Source: Micromonospora sp. NBC_01699 (lineage in GTDB: Bacteria > Actinomycetota > Actinomycetes > Mycobacteriales > Micromonosporaceae). Taken from it: a stretch of DNA of 64,000 bases. The position numbers were made by a program, and so were the translations under genes. The notes beneath the pieces are model-generated. The model saw only the letters and a list, made by a program, of their open reading frames with translations. It was not told the origin of the DNA and made no database searches. The stretch spans positions 7,066,001-7,130,000 of the forward strand of contig NZ_CP109199.1 of NCBI RefSeq assembly GCF_036250065.1, given 5' to 3'. Positions 1 to 8,797 of this stretch are shown one piece after another (within the stretch, counting starts at the first letter, position 1; each line of letters opens with the position of its first letter).

Positions 1-23
1 ACCCTCGGGCCGACGGGTAACGC

Positions 24-1049
24 TCACGGGCGCAGTGGGCGGACCGCCTGCCAGTTCGGGTCGTAGCGGGAACGCAGCCGTACCCGCCCCTGATCCCAGC
101 CCTGTACGGCCTCCCGTAGCGGCCCGAGCGGCGACACGCCCGCCTCGGCGTACAGGTGGAAGGTCCGGCGGCCGGCGCTGCTCTCATGGGCGACCAGCAC
201 CGCGCTCCCGGCGGCGGCCGTGATCCGCTCCTCCAGCCGCTCCAGCGCGGCCAGCGCCGCCTCGGTCGGCAGCCCGGTCTCCGGCACCGCCCGGTACGGC
301 ACCGCCACTGCCAGGTGGGTGTCGAGGTGCGGCCAGCGGATCGGCTTGAGCGGGTGCCGCACCGCGGCGACCTGTGCCTTGCCGGCGACCGGGGCGCGTT
401 CGAGCAGCAGCCAGCTCGTCTCCCGCAACCGCCGGGCCAACTGGGCGATCACCTCGGTGAGCGCCTCACCCGACTCGGTCCGGGGCGGCAGCGTCGCGCT
501 CACCTCGACCACGCCCACCCACAGCTCGACCGCGACCTCACCGAGCAGCCAGTCCAGGGCCAGGAACGCGACCCGCATCCGGTCCGGTTCACCGAGCTGG
601 GCGAAGGCCGGGTGGTGTACGAGCACGTCCACCTCGTACCGGTCGGGGTCGATCCGGCAGGCGAACCGCAACTCGGGCAGCTTGATCTCCTGCCCGGAGA
701 CGGTCAGCGCGGCCGACAGCGAGTTCGGATCGGGCTGCCGGGTCGAGTGGTACTCCCAGCGCTCGTCGGCGGCCGGCGCCGCCCGGCGCCAACGTTCGGC
801 GACCGCCCGCAGGCGGGGCGCGCCGGCGGCCGAGACGACGAGCGCGTTGCCGGCGCGGGCGCCCTGGGCGAACTCCCACTCCAACTCCCGGTCGATCGCC
901 TTCACCCGTCCACTGACCTCGGCGATGAGATCGTCCGACCAGGTGCCGTCGGCGATGGCCGCCTCCACCCGGGACCGTGCGCCGGGCCACCACCGCCAGA
1001 ATTCCACGATCGCCGGACCGACATTCCTGTGCTGGCGCGAGAACAGCAT
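24..1049 (-). CDS. conserved hypothetical protein, 341 aa
   Basis: I do not recognise a named family with confidence; the overall look resembles DUF695-type actinobacterial proteins of unknown function. The protein is soluble, without signal peptide or membrane segment. The N-terminal third is acidic/amphipathic with Trp-rich patches (FWRWWPG near residue 17) and the centre has alternating hydrophobic strands. An upstream in-frame GTG would add 10 residues, but the ATG opening MLFSRQHRN is preferred because the extension looks non-coding. The gene is followed by an unrelated window edge and preceded, on the same strand, by the initiator tRNA and its terminator, so it is probably transcribed from its own promoter between about 1050 and 1185. 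Confidence 0.6.
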   Translation of the reverse strand: MLFSRQHRNVGPAIVEFWRWWPGARSRVEAAIADGTWSDDLIAEVSGRVKAIDRELEWEFAQGARAGNALVVSAAGAPRLRAVAERWRRAAPAADERWEYHSTRQPDPNSLSAALTVSGQEIKLPELRFACRIDPDRYEVDVLVHHPAFAQLGEPDRMRVAFLALDWLLGEVAVELWVGVVEVSATLPPRTESGEALTEVIAQLARRLRETSWLLLERAPVAGKAQVAAVRHPLKPIRWPHLDTHLAVAVPYRAVPETGLPTEAALAALERLEERITAAAGSAVLVAHESSAGRRTFHLYAEAGVSPLGPLREAVQGWDQGRVRLRSRYDPNWQAVRPLRP

Positions 1050-1185
1050 GGCAACGGAGCGTACGACCGATCGGCACAACTGTTGATCGGCCGATCAGCC
1101 TGACTCGGTGATCTTCACCGATATCTGCCCCGCGCCGAGCCCGGGAACCGGCGCGGGGAACTGGTGTGCGGGGGACAGAAATACG

Positions 1186-1218
1186 AAAAACCCCCGGACG
1201 TATCGTCCGGGGGTTTTT
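1186..1218 (-). terminator. intrinsic terminator after the initiator tRNA
   Basis: This is a perfect hairpin: 15-nt arms (AAAAACCCCCGGACG and its complement) around a 3-nt TAT loop, ending in five T on both strands. It lies 8 nt beyond the 3' end of the minus-strand tRNA, and by its symmetry can act in both directions. Confidence 0.85.
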
Positions 1219-1225
1219 CCATTCG

Positions 1226-1299
1226 TAGCGGGGACAGGATTTGAACCTGCGACCTCTGGGTTATGAGCCCAGCGAGCTACCGAGCTGCTCCACCCCGCG
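1226..1299 (-). tRNA. initiator tRNA-fMet (CAT)
   Basis: The minus strand folds into a 74-nt tRNA without an encoded CCA. The anticodon loop CUCAUAA carries CAU. The anticodon stem ends in three consecutive G-C pairs (CUGGG/CCCAG), the hallmark recognised by the initiation machinery. The acceptor stem has a mismatched first position (C1 against U72), as expected of initiators, so this is the formyl-methionine initiator and not the elongator. The T-arm GCAGG-UUCAAAU-CCUGU and D-arm GGUAGC are intact. A promoter-like pair lies just upstream and a strong terminator just downstream, so it is probably a monocistronic unit. Confidence 0.97.
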
Positions 1300-1310
1300 T
1301 CGGCTCGTTA

Positions 1311-1340
1311 ACACTAGCGCACCAGCACACGAGCCCGCAA
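1311..1340 (-). promoter_or_regulatory. probable tRNA-fMet promoter
   Basis: On the minus strand TTGCGG (1335-1340) and TAGTGT (1311-1316) are separated by 18 nt, a reasonable -35/-10 pair for the housekeeping sigma factor. The predicted start is a few bases before the tRNA 5' end at 1299. Confidence 0.5.
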
Positions 1341-1399
1341 AACGAGCCGCCACAAGGCGCCCGTTTCGGCGCTGACCAGGCCGTTTGCCGCCGGCACAG

Positions 1400-1441
1400 G
1401 GCAATGGCCGGGCCACCGCAGGCAACGGTCCGGCCATTGCC
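1400..1441. repeat. 12-bp-arm inverted repeat
   Basis: GGCAATGGCCGG at 1400-1411 is matched by its exact complement at 1430-1441 across an 18-nt loop. It lies between the UPF0182 gene terminator and the tRNA promoter, and has no T-run. It may be a secondary transcription stop insulating the tRNA. Confidence 0.5.
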
Positions 1442-1460
1442 GGCAAAACCCATACCCCAG

Positions 1461-1508
1461 AAAAGAGCTCGGGGTACGGAAATCAGCGAACTGATTCCGT
1501 ACCCCGAG
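1461..1508 (-). terminator. intrinsic terminator of the UPF0182 gene
   Basis: A stem of 18-19 bp (1468-1508, one bulged A, CGAA tetraloop) starts 28 nt after the UPF0182 stop codon. On the minus strand it is followed by CTTTT (1461-1465), giving the usual stem plus U-run. Confidence 0.8.
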
Positions 1509-1535
1509 CCTGTGCTAAGACCAGCCGTACGCCGC

Positions 1536-4500
1536 TCAGCCGCTCGGCGTACCGGCCGGAGCGTTCGGTGTGGCCGAAGGCGCCGTGGACGAGCCCGCCG
1601 GTGCCGCACCCGGCACCCCGGCCGCCCGCTGGGCCGCCTGGAACTCGGTCAGCGCGGCGTCCAGCGTCTTCAGCGACTTGCCCCACCGCTCGACGTCACC
1701 CGACGCCTGCGCGGCCTGGACCTCGGCGATCGCCTGCTGCACCTTGGCCGCCGCGGCGGCCAGCTCACCGGTGAGCGTCGGCGGTGGCGTCGGCGTCGCG
1801 CCGGGGCTCGGCGTGGCCGGCGGGTTGTCGCTCGGTGGCGGCGACGTGCCGGGTGGTGGCGGGTTCGTGGCGCCGGCCGCCTTGCCCTGCTCGACCAGCT
1901 GCTTGATGCCGTCCTGCAACGTGTTGGCCAGCACCACGTACTCGCCGCCGTCGCCGTAGGAGAGCAGGACCCGCTGGAGCAGTGGGTACGCGTTCTGCTG
2001 GTTGCTCTTCACGTAGACCGGCTCGACGTAGAGCATGCCGTCGCCGAACGGCAGCGAGAGCAGGTTGCCGTACTGCACCTGGGCCTGGTTGGACGAGAGC
2101 AGGTTGAGTTCCTGCCGGATCGCCGCGTTGTTGGTCATCTTCTGGTGCACCTGCACCGGGCCGGAGACCGCTGTCTGGTCCGGTAGCTCCAGCACCTGCA
2201 ACTGCGGCTGCCCGTTCACGTACGACCCGGAGATCAGCGCGGCCAGGTTCTGCCGGCTGGCCGGGGTCACCGCCGAGGTGAGTTGGAACCGTGGGGTGTC
2301 CTGCCCCGGCAACTGGGTGAAGAGGTAGTACGGGGGCTGCCGCTGGTTGGTGTCGGGGGCGTCCGGGACGTTCGGCACCTCCCAGAAGTCCTGCCCGGAG
2401 AAGAACTCCCGCGGGTCGGTGACGTGGAACTTGGCCAGCAGGTTGCGCTGCACCTTGAACAGGTCGGCCGGGTAGCGGAAGTGCGCCGCCAGATCGGCCG
2501 GGATCTCCGACTTCGGTGTGACCAGGTGGCCACCGAACGCCTTGTTCCACGCCTTGAGCACCGGGTCGGCCTCGTCGAACTCGTACAGCTTGACCGTGCC
2601 GTCGTACGCGTCGACGGTGGCCTTGACCGAGTTGCGGATGTAGTTCACGTTTTCCCGGGCGAGCTGGAAGGTGCCCCGCCCGGTCAGCTCGTCGGCCGTC
2701 TCGGTCTGTAGGTTGACCTGCTCGGCGTACGGGTAGGTGGCCGCCGTGGTGTAGCCGTCGATGATCCACTGGATCCGACCGTCGACCAGGGCCGGGTACG
2801 GGTCGCCGTCGAGCGTCAGGAACGGTGCGACCTTCTCCACCCGGTCGCGCGGGTTACGCACGTAGAGCAGCTTCGAGTTCTCGTTCACCGCCGCGGAGAG
2901 CAGGAAGTTGCTCTCCTGCTCCTTGATCGCGTAGAGCAGCTTGCGGGCGAACGAACCGATCTCCACCCCACCGGTGCCGGTGTAGGTGTAGGTCTGCCCG
3001 CTGTTGTTCTCGTTGTCGTTGCCGGTCGGGCGGTCGAACTCGACGTCGCGGCCCTCGTCGGTCTGGCCGACGATCGCGTAGTCGCTGTCGTCCATCTGCT
3101 CGCCGTAGTAGATCCGCGGCTGCTCGGCCGGGATCTGCTCGGCCGAGGCGGAACAGCCGGCCTGGGCCTGGTTGCCGAGGAAGCCGGAGACGAAGAACGG
3201 CTGGCCGCCGCAGACCACCTGGTTCGCGGGGGCGCTGACCAGTCCGTACCCGTGGGTGAAGACGGTGTGCCGGTTGATCCAGTTGCTCTGCTGAGTGGTC
3301 AGCTCGCCGTAGTTGACCTCGCGCATACCGACGACGTAGTCCTGGGTGGCGCCGTTGACGGTGTAGCGGTCGATGTCGAGCTTGGGGCCGAAGTCGTAGA
3401 AGCCCCGGACCTGCTGCAACTGGGTGTAGGTCTCGGAGATCAGTTGCGGGTCGAGCAGCCGGATGTTCGGCACCACGGAGGTATCGGTGGCCAGCGAGGC
3501 CGGCGGCTTCAGGTTCCCCGCGCCGTACGGCGTGGTCTGGGTCGCGGCCAGCCCGAACGACGCCCGGGTCGCCTCGATGCTGCGCTGGATGTACTGCGAT
3601 TCCTTGTCCTGGAGGCTCGGCTTGACCTCGAAGGTCTGCACCGCCCACGGGTAGATGCCGCCGATCGCCACCGCCGAGATACCGAGCAGGGCGAGCGAGA
3701 TGCCCGGCCAGACCAGGTTGCGCATCACCGCGTTGGAGAACACGATGATCGCGATCGCGACCACGATCGAGATGTAGGCCAGGATCTCCTTGGCCGGCAG
3801 CAGCGCGTTGATGTCGGCGTAACCGGCACCGTAGGTGTTGACGCTCTCGTTGAACTCCAGCAGCATCGCCCGCCGGTCCAGCACGTACGCGACGGCCTTG
3901 AGCAGCACGAAGACCGCGACCAGGGTGGTCAGGTGGGCGCGGGCGGCGTTGGTCATCCGGTCGCCGACGCCCTGTAGCCGGACCCCGCCGAAGATGTAGT
4001 GCACGGCCAGCGCGCCGATCACCGTGAGTACGACGGCGGTGAAACCGACCCCGAGCAGGTAACGCCAGAACGGGAACTGGAAGACGTAGAAGCCGATGTC
4101 GATGCCGAACTCCGGGTCCTTGACCCCGAAGTCCTGGCCGTTGCGGAACAGCAGCCACTGGCTCCACCGGCTCTGCGCCGAAAGACCGGCGAACAGGCCG
4201 ACGAGAACCGCTATCGCGCTGATCCAGGCGCCGATCCTGGGTGCCAGCGCCATCCGGTAGCGCTCCAGCGTGGCCTGCTCGGCCGAGTGCGGGCGCAGCA
4301 CCGGACGCAGCCGGTAGGCCAGCCAGAGGTTGCCGCCGATGAGCAGGGCCATCGCCGCACCGACCGAGGCGAACAGCCCGATCCGGGTGACCAGGACATC
4401 GGTGAAGACCTGGGTGTACGAGACCTCGTCGAACCACAGCCAGTCGGTCCAGGCCTGTACCCCCCAGCCCAGCAGGGTGAACAGCAGGAACACCCCGACC

Positions 4501-4565
4501 AGTACGCCGACTGTGACGCGACCGCGCCGGCTCATTCTCGGTAGGGGACTGCTACGCATGACCAC
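1536..4565 (-). CDS. UPF0182 family membrane protein, 1009 aa
   Basis: This large integral membrane protein of unknown function is the counterpart of mycobacterial Rv3193c. The N-terminal 320 residues hold about seven hydrophobic segments (starting at VGVLVGVFLLFTLLGWGV near residue 20) with a tryptophan-rich stretch WTDWLWFDEVSY after the first. The rest is a large, presumably extracytoplasmic domain with conserved elements such as NWINRHTVFTHGYG and YYLFTQLPGQ. The tail after about residue 910 is Pro/Ala/Thr-rich and probably disordered. The GTG at 4565 is chosen because GGAGCGGAG lies 6 nt upstream; an ATG two codons later is the alternative. The gene is co-directional with the PDZ protease 104 nt upstream, an arrangement also found in mycobacteria. 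Confidence 0.9.
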   Translation of the reverse strand: MVMRSSPLPRMSRRGRVTVGVLVGVFLLFTLLGWGVQAWTDWLWFDEVSYTQVFTDVLVTRIGLFASVGAAMALLIGGNLWLAYRLRPVLRPHSAEQATLERYRMALAPRIGAWISAIAVLVGLFAGLSAQSRWSQWLLFRNGQDFGVKDPEFGIDIGFYVFQFPFWRYLLGVGFTAVVLTVIGALAVHYIFGGVRLQGVGDRMTNAARAHLTTLVAVFVLLKAVAYVLDRRAMLLEFNESVNTYGAGYADINALLPAKEILAYISIVVAIAIIVFSNAVMRNLVWPGISLALLGISAVAIGGIYPWAVQTFEVKPSLQDKESQYIQRSIEATRASFGLAATQTTPYGAGNLKPPASLATDTSVVPNIRLLDPQLISETYTQLQQVRGFYDFGPKLDIDRYTVNGATQDYVVGMREVNYGELTTQQSNWINRHTVFTHGYGLVSAPANQVVCGGQPFFVSGFLGNQAQAGCSASAEQIPAEQPRIYYGEQMDDSDYAIVGQTDEGRDVEFDRPTGNDNENNSGQTYTYTGTGGVEIGSFARKLLYAIKEQESNFLLSAAVNENSKLLYVRNPRDRVEKVAPFLTLDGDPYPALVDGRIQWIIDGYTTAATYPYAEQVNLQTETADELTGRGTFQLARENVNYIRNSVKATVDAYDGTVKLYEFDEADPVLKAWNKAFGGHLVTPKSEIPADLAAHFRYPADLFKVQRNLLAKFHVTDPREFFSGQDFWEVPNVPDAPDTNQRQPPYYLFTQLPGQDTPRFQLTSAVTPASRQNLAALISGSYVNGQPQLQVLELPDQTAVSGPVQVHQKMTNNAAIRQELNLLSSNQAQVQYGNLLSLPFGDGMLYVEPVYVKSNQQNAYPLLQRVLLSYGDGGEYVVLANTLQDGIKQLVEQGKAAGATNPPPPGTSPPPSDNPPATPSPGATPTPPPTLTGELAAAAAKVQQAIAEVQAAQASGDVERWGKSLKTLDAALTEFQAAQRAAGVPGAAPAGSSTAPSATPNAPAGTPSG

Positions 4566-4668
4566 TGTTGGCTCCGCTCCACGGTGATCGGCTCCGACCA
4601 GGCACCCAGAGTACGGGGTCCACCTGAGTGGGATGAGCCCAAGGTGAGCCGAAGGTGAGCGCGCCGGT

Positions 4669-5685
4669 TCAACAGCGTGGCGGTTGGCCTCCGGTACGCA
4701 ACAGGTTCAACGCGTTCAGTGCGTCCTTGACGGTGGCGATCCGGTACAGCGGAAGGTCGGGCTGCGGGTTGCGGACCGCCTCGGCGCAGTTGTCCGCCGG
4801 CACCAGGAACGACACCGCGCCGGCCAGCTTGGCGCCGACCAGTTTCTGCGGGATGCCACCGATCGGTCCGACGTTGCCCTCGTCGTCGATGGTGCCGGTG
4901 CCCGCGATGATCTTTCCACCGGTCAGGTCCTCGGGGGTCAGCTTGTCGATGATGCCGAGGGTGAACATGAGTCCGGCACTCGGTCCGCCGATGTCACCCA
5001 GGTCGATCTTCAACTCGAACGGGTGCGGCTGCCGCTGCTCGATCTCCACCCCGATCCGGGGCGGCTGACCGCTGGCCGCGGTGGTGGTGACGGTGGTGGT
5101 GCCGGGCGTACCGGCGCGGGCGAAACCGATGGTGAGGGCGGTGCCGGCCGGTCGGGCCCGGACCAGTTCGGTGAGCCTGGTCGCGGTCGGTACCGGCTGA
5201 CCGTCGACCGAGGTGATCACGTCGTCGGTCCTGAGCCGGTCCACCGACGGGCCGCCGGCCGTGACGGCCTTGACCGTGACCTGCACCGGGAAGCCGAGTT
5301 CCCGCAGGGCGACGGTCTCGGCGCTGGTCTGCGAGGCGGTGAAGTCCTCGGCGTTGCGCTCGTCGACCTGCTGCTGGGTCTGCCCCGGCGGGTAGATCAG
5401 CTCGCGCGGCACCACGGCCTCGGAGCCGGACAGCCAACCGGCGATGGCCGACAGCAGCCGTACGTCGGGTTGCACACCCACCGTGGTCAGCCGCAACTGC
5501 CCGGCCGAGGAGGAGGTCTCCCGGCCGTTCACCTGGATGACCTCCTTGCCGTCCTCGGAACCCAGCGTGTTGACCGTGGGTCCGGGGCCGAGCACCACGT
5601 ACGGGATGGGTGCTCCGATCACACCGAGGCTGAGCAGGGCGGTGAGCAGCGCACCGAGCAGGACTGTGACCCCGCGACGTCTCAT
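4669..5685 (-). CDS. PDZ-domain Lon-like (S16) membrane-anchored protease, 338 aa
   Basis: This is a YlbL-type protein, equivalent to Rv3194c. One N-terminal hydrophobic segment (residues 6-30, LLGALLTALLSLGVIGAPIPYVVL) anchors it, with the rest outside the membrane. A PDZ domain covers roughly residues 130-200. A Lon-like proteolytic domain follows, with catalytic serine in GGPSAGLMFTLGIID (about residue 235) and lysine in GGIPQKLVGAK. The ATPase of true Lon is absent. Substrates are unknown. It starts at ATG 5685, divergent from the DUF2342 gene, and is followed by the UPF0182 gene on the same strand. I am confident of the family; the physiological role is open. Confidence 0.9.
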   Translation of the reverse strand: MRRRGVTVLLGALLTALLSLGVIGAPIPYVVLGPGPTVNTLGSEDGKEVIQVNGRETSSSAGQLRLTTVGVQPDVRLLSAIAGWLSGSEAVVPRELIYPPGQTQQQVDERNAEDFTASQTSAETVALRELGFPVQVTVKAVTAGGPSVDRLRTDDVITSVDGQPVPTATRLTELVRARPAGTALTIGFARAGTPGTTTVTTTAASGQPPRIGVEIEQRQPHPFELKIDLGDIGGPSAGLMFTLGIIDKLTPEDLTGGKIIAGTGTIDDEGNVGPIGGIPQKLVGAKLAGAVSFLVPADNCAEAVRNPQPDLPLYRIATVKDALNALNLLRTGGQPPRC

Positions 5686-5797
5686 ACGCCAGAGCGTACC
5701 GAGGTCCCCCCGGGGTCCCGCTGCTCGAACCCCCAGTTCTCCCTGAGCGCAACGCCCGGACCGGCGTACGGCGCCCTCGCGCGCGTACCGTGGACGG

Positions 5798-7099
5798 GTG
5801 CCTGATATTCCGTTCGGTTTCGCGCTCCCGGGTGGTCAGCCGCCCGACCCCAACGACCCGCAGCAGATGCAGCAGTTCATGGCTCAGCTGCAACAGCTGC
5901 TCGCCGCACCGGGCAGCGGCCCGGTCAACTGGGATCTGGCCCGCCAGGTGGCGGCCAGCCAGCTCGCCTCGACCGGGGACCCGGCGGTCACCCCGTTCGA
6001 GCGACACGCCGTGGAGGAGGCCCTGCGCCTCGCCGACCTGTGGCTGGAGCCCAGCTCGGCGCTGCCCTCGGGCATCCAGACCTCGGTGGCGTGGAACCGG
6101 AACGAGTGGATCTTCCGGACGCTCGACGTGTGGCGCAAGCTCTGTGACCCGGTCGCCGGCCGGATGGTCACGGCAATGGGTGACCTGGTGCCGCCGGAGC
6201 AGCGGGCCCAGCTCGGCCCGATGCAGTCGATGGTCGCCAGTCTCGGCGGCGCCCTCTTCGGCGGCCAGCTCGGTCAGGCGCTCGGCTCGCTCGCCGCCGA
6301 GGTGCTCTCGGCCGGGGACATCGGGCTGCCGCTCGGACCGGCCGGCACGGCCGCGCTGGTCCCGGCCAACATCCGGGCGTACGGCGCCGGCCTGGAGCTG
6401 CCGGAGGACGAGGTACGCCTCTACGTGGCCCTGCGCGAGGCGGCCCACCAGCGACTGTTCGGTCACGTTCCGTGGTTGCGCGGGCACGTGCTCACGGCCG
6501 TGGAGACGTACGCCGCGGGCATCACGGTGAACCGGGAGGCGATCGAGGAGGCGATGGGCCGGGTCGATCCGACCAATCCCGAGTCGTTGCAGGCGTTGGC
6601 CCTGGAGGGGATCTTCACCCCGGAGGACACGCCGTCACAGAAGGCGTCGCTGGCCCGACTGGAGACCGCGTTGGCCCTGGTCGAGGGCTGGGTCTGCCAT
6701 GTGGTGGACGCCGCCGCGGCCGAGCGGCTGCCGAACGTGGTCAAGCTCGGCGAGGCGTTCCGTCGGCGCCGGGCGGCCGGTGGGCCGGCCGAACAGACCT
6801 TCGCCGCCCTGGTCGGGCTGGAACTGCGCCCGCGCCGGTTGCGCGAGGCGGCGGCGCTCTGGTCGGCGCTGACCGAGCACCGGGGCATCGCCGGCCGGGA
6901 CGCCATCTGGGGCCACCCGGACCTGCTGCCCTCGGGCGAGGAGTTCGCCGACCCGGAGGCGTTCGCCCGCGCCCAGCTCGACCTCGACGAGCTGGACAGT
7001 TTCGACTTCACCCAGCCCGGCGGGCCGAAGGGCGGCGAGCCGGACGGGGACGGGACCGACGGCGGCCCGGAACAGCCCGGGGACAAGAACCCCTCCTGA
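5798..7099 (+). CDS. DUF2342 family protein (putative zinc-dependent metalloprotease/hydrolase), 433 aa
   Basis: This is a member of the actinobacterial DUF2342 family, equivalent to Rv3195. Family members are often annotated as zinc-dependent metalloproteases. The recognisable core is the segment LREAAHQRLFGHVPWLRGHV (about residues 210-229) followed by helical stretches with LEGIFTPEDT and ALVEGWVCHVVD. The N-terminal 30 residues are Gln/Pro-rich (NDPQQMQQFMAQLQQLL) and the C-terminus is Gly/Pro/Asp-rich. No signal peptide is seen. The GTG start at 5798 lacks a clear Shine-Dalgarno; a TACCGT hexamer six bases upstream would allow leaderless transcription (inference). It is divergent from the PDZ protease, as in mycobacteria. 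Confidence 0.85.
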   Translation: MPDIPFGFALPGGQPPDPNDPQQMQQFMAQLQQLLAAPGSGPVNWDLARQVAASQLASTGDPAVTPFERHAVEEALRLADLWLEPSSALPSGIQTSVAWNRNEWIFRTLDVWRKLCDPVAGRMVTAMGDLVPPEQRAQLGPMQSMVASLGGALFGGQLGQALGSLAAEVLSAGDIGLPLGPAGTAALVPANIRAYGAGLELPEDEVRLYVALREAAHQRLFGHVPWLRGHVLTAVETYAAGITVNREAIEEAMGRVDPTNPESLQALALEGIFTPEDTPSQKASLARLETALALVEGWVCHVVDAAAAERLPNVVKLGEAFRRRRAAGGPAEQTFAALVGLELRPRRLREAAALWSALTEHRGIAGRDAIWGHPDLLPSGEEFADPEAFARAQLDLDELDSFDFTQPGGPKGGEPDGDGTDGGPEQPGDKNPS

Positions 7100-7112
7100 C
7101 CCCTCGGTGTGC

Positions 7113-7140
7113 CTCTCCGCCCTCGTCAGGGGGCGGAGAG
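7113..7140. terminator. hairpin between convergent genes
   Basis: CTCTCCGCCC (7113-7122) pairs perfectly with 7131-7140 across an 8-nt loop. It sits at the convergent 3' ends of the DUF2342 gene and the 7126-7725 gene, and includes the latter's stop codon. There is no T-run. Confidence 0.55.
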
Positions 7141-7725
7141 CAGCGCCCTGGTGGTGTCCCAGCCCTCGACGGCCGGATCCAGGGTGGCGAGTTCAGCCGG
7201 GCTGCGCAGGCGACGCCAGCCCGGCGTGACCGCCACGTCGGCCGGGTCCGGCGCGGCGGCCCGGAGCGCGGCGGCGTCCGCCGTGTCCAGGTCGATCTCC
7301 GACAGCCAGCCCGGCGCGGGCAGCCGCGCCGCCACCCCGAACAGCCCCGGTCCCGGCACCGCCGGGGCGATCGCGACGCTCCGGCTGCTCAGCGGTCGGA
7401 GCAGCTTGCCGAGGATCAGGCCGGGCAGGTCGGGGGCGTCGGCGACGATCACCGCCGCCTGGTCGTACCCGGCGGCGGTCGCCGCGGCGAGGGCCGCACC
7501 CACCGTACGGGTCGGTAGGTCGTGGATCGGCATGCCCGGCCAGACCACCGCGTCGGCCAGGGCCCGCTGTTCGGCGGCGGCGGCGATCGCCGGCTCCACC
7601 TCACTGAGCGTGGCGATCAGGTCGACCACGTCCTCGGCCAGCGCGGCCTGCCAGCGGTTCGGGTCGGTGCCGGGGGGCGACCAGCGCACCGGCCCCAGCA
7701 GCGTTACGAGCAGACGTCGGGCCAT
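7126..7725 (-). CDS. hypothetical protein with a nucleotidyltransferase-like look, 199 aa
   Basis: This is a soluble 199-residue protein starting ATG. The middle segment VIVADAPDLPGLILGKLLRPLS followed by a glycine-rich GPGLFGVAARLP resembles the GT-A/nucleotidyltransferase fold of CofC- or DUF2064-like proteins, in which an Asp-x-Pro element follows a strand. A clear N-terminal nucleotide-binding signature is not visible, so I make no enzymatic claim. It converges on the DUF2342 gene and is followed upstream, on the same strand with a 29-nt gap, by the YgjP-type peptidase; the two may be co-transcribed. A degenerate nucleotidyltransferase is possible. Confidence 0.6.
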   Translation of the reverse strand: MARRLLVTLLGPVRWSPPGTDPNRWQAALAEDVVDLIATLSEVEPAIAAAAEQRALADAVVWPGMPIHDLPTRTVGAALAAATAAGYDQAAVIVADAPDLPGLILGKLLRPLSSRSVAIAPAVPGPGLFGVAARLPAPGWLSEIDLDTADAAALRAAAPDPADVAVTPGWRRLRSPAELATLDPAVEGWDTTRALLSAP

Positions 7726-7754
7726 CCGGTGACCCTAGCCGGGAGCCGGAGCGC

Positions 7755-8285
7755 TCAGTCGGTGAGGTTGACCCCGGCGGCGGCCGCGACCCCCTCCAGA
7801 TACCCCCGGGCCCGCTCGGCCTTGGGATAGCGCCCGACGAGCGCCCAGAACCGGGCGTTGTGACTCGGTACGACGAGGTGGGCCAACTCGTGCAGCAGCA
7901 CGTAGTCGATCACCCAGTCGGGCATCTCCTGGATCCGGTGCGAGATCCGGATGGTCCGGTCGGCGGGGGTGCACGAACCCCAGCGCCCGTTCTGGTTGGT
8001 GACCCACCGGACGCTCGCCGGGACCGCCATCCGCCCGTGTTCGGCCAGGTAGCGGTCGATCAGCCGCTGGGCCCGGAGCAGCAGGTCGCTGTCGGAGCGG
8101 CCGGTGCGCTCCTCCCTGGCCGCCAGCCGGGCGAGCATCTTGTCGACCCACTCGCTCTCCTCGGCGCGGGAGAACTGGTCGGGGATGAGCACCACGACGC
8201 GTTCGCCGTCCCGATAGGCGGACACCGTCCGGCGCCGGCGCTCACTGCGCCGTACCTCGACGACCGGCTTGCGCGCCACAGCCAT
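7755..8285 (-). CDS. YgjP-type (M48-like, WLM) zinc metallopeptidase, 176 aa
   Basis: The zinc motif HELAHLVVPSHNARFW (about residues 131-146) supplies the HExxH pair plus the third ligand region, and is typical of the YgjP/DUF45 group. The preceding NQNGRWGSCTPADRTIRISHRI segment (about residues 96-117) is also a family hallmark. The protein is cytoplasmic, with no signal peptide. The N-terminus is strongly basic (VRRSERRRRTVSAYRDG). Substrates are not known; in some bacteria relatives lie next to restriction systems, but nothing of that kind is here. It starts at ATG 8285 and is the first gene of a possible two-gene unit with the 7126-7725 gene. Confidence 0.88.
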   Translation of the reverse strand: MAVARKPVVEVRRSERRRRTVSAYRDGERVVVLIPDQFSRAEESEWVDKMLARLAAREERTGRSDSDLLLRAQRLIDRYLAEHGRMAVPASVRWVTNQNGRWGSCTPADRTIRISHRIQEMPDWVIDYVLLHELAHLVVPSHNARFWALVGRYPKAERARGYLEGVAAAAGVNLTD

Positions 8286-8329
8286 TACCGGTTCGCGACA
8301 GCCCGGGTTTCATTCACGAAGGAAAACTA

Positions 8330-8422
8330 ATGCGTAGTGACCAGGGGACCGCAAGGGTCAACCCACCAACACGCGCCAGGAAAATCCCGGTTAGCAGCCT
8401 GCCGTCCGAAAAAATTATTTGA
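8330..8422 (+). CDS. possible 30-aa small ORF
   Basis: ATG at 8330 follows GAAGGA at a spacing of 6 nt, and the reading frame runs 30 codons to a TGA at 8420-8422. The predicted peptide is basic (ends PSSLPSEKII preceded by RARKIPV). Codon choice is not strongly biased and the end of the frame is locally AT-rich, which is unusual here. It could equally be chance sequence in a divergent promoter region. I give it only because the ribosome-binding site is good. Confidence 0.25.
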   Translation: MRSDQGTARVNPPTRARKIPVSSLPSEKII

Positions 8423-8797
8423 CCGGACCCCCGACGGGGCCCCCGCCACCCCATCGACCGGTGCGTACGCGACGGCGACCGGCAGGCGACCCCACGGTAA
8501 ACGATCAACCTGAGTGCTCCTCACGGGCACCCCCGGAATGACGTTCTGGACGCCTTCATCCGGCGTGTCCCTGCGAAACTGACTTATCCGACCTATTCCG
8601 GCATGCACACTCTCGTCGTCGGCTTACTCACAGTGCCGGCGCATTGCTGACATGGAACCGCCCGCACCTGGGTAGGGTCCGCGGACCGGCGGTCACACAG
8701 TGGTGATCGCGGAGAAACCCCAGCGCCAGGGCCTGGAGGCCCGCCGCCGGGCACACGTCGGGTGAGCGAACCGACGGAGAAGACGAGGAGGGGCACC
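8423..8797. other. intergenic region, 375 bp
   Basis: No convincing gene is present. It begins with a short AT-rich patch (about 8408-8421), then ordinary GC-rich sequence. It must hold the promoter of the DUF5679 gene, whose strong ribosome-binding site GAGGAGGGG is at 8785-8793. I could not pick a reliable -35/-10 pair. Confidence 0.5.
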
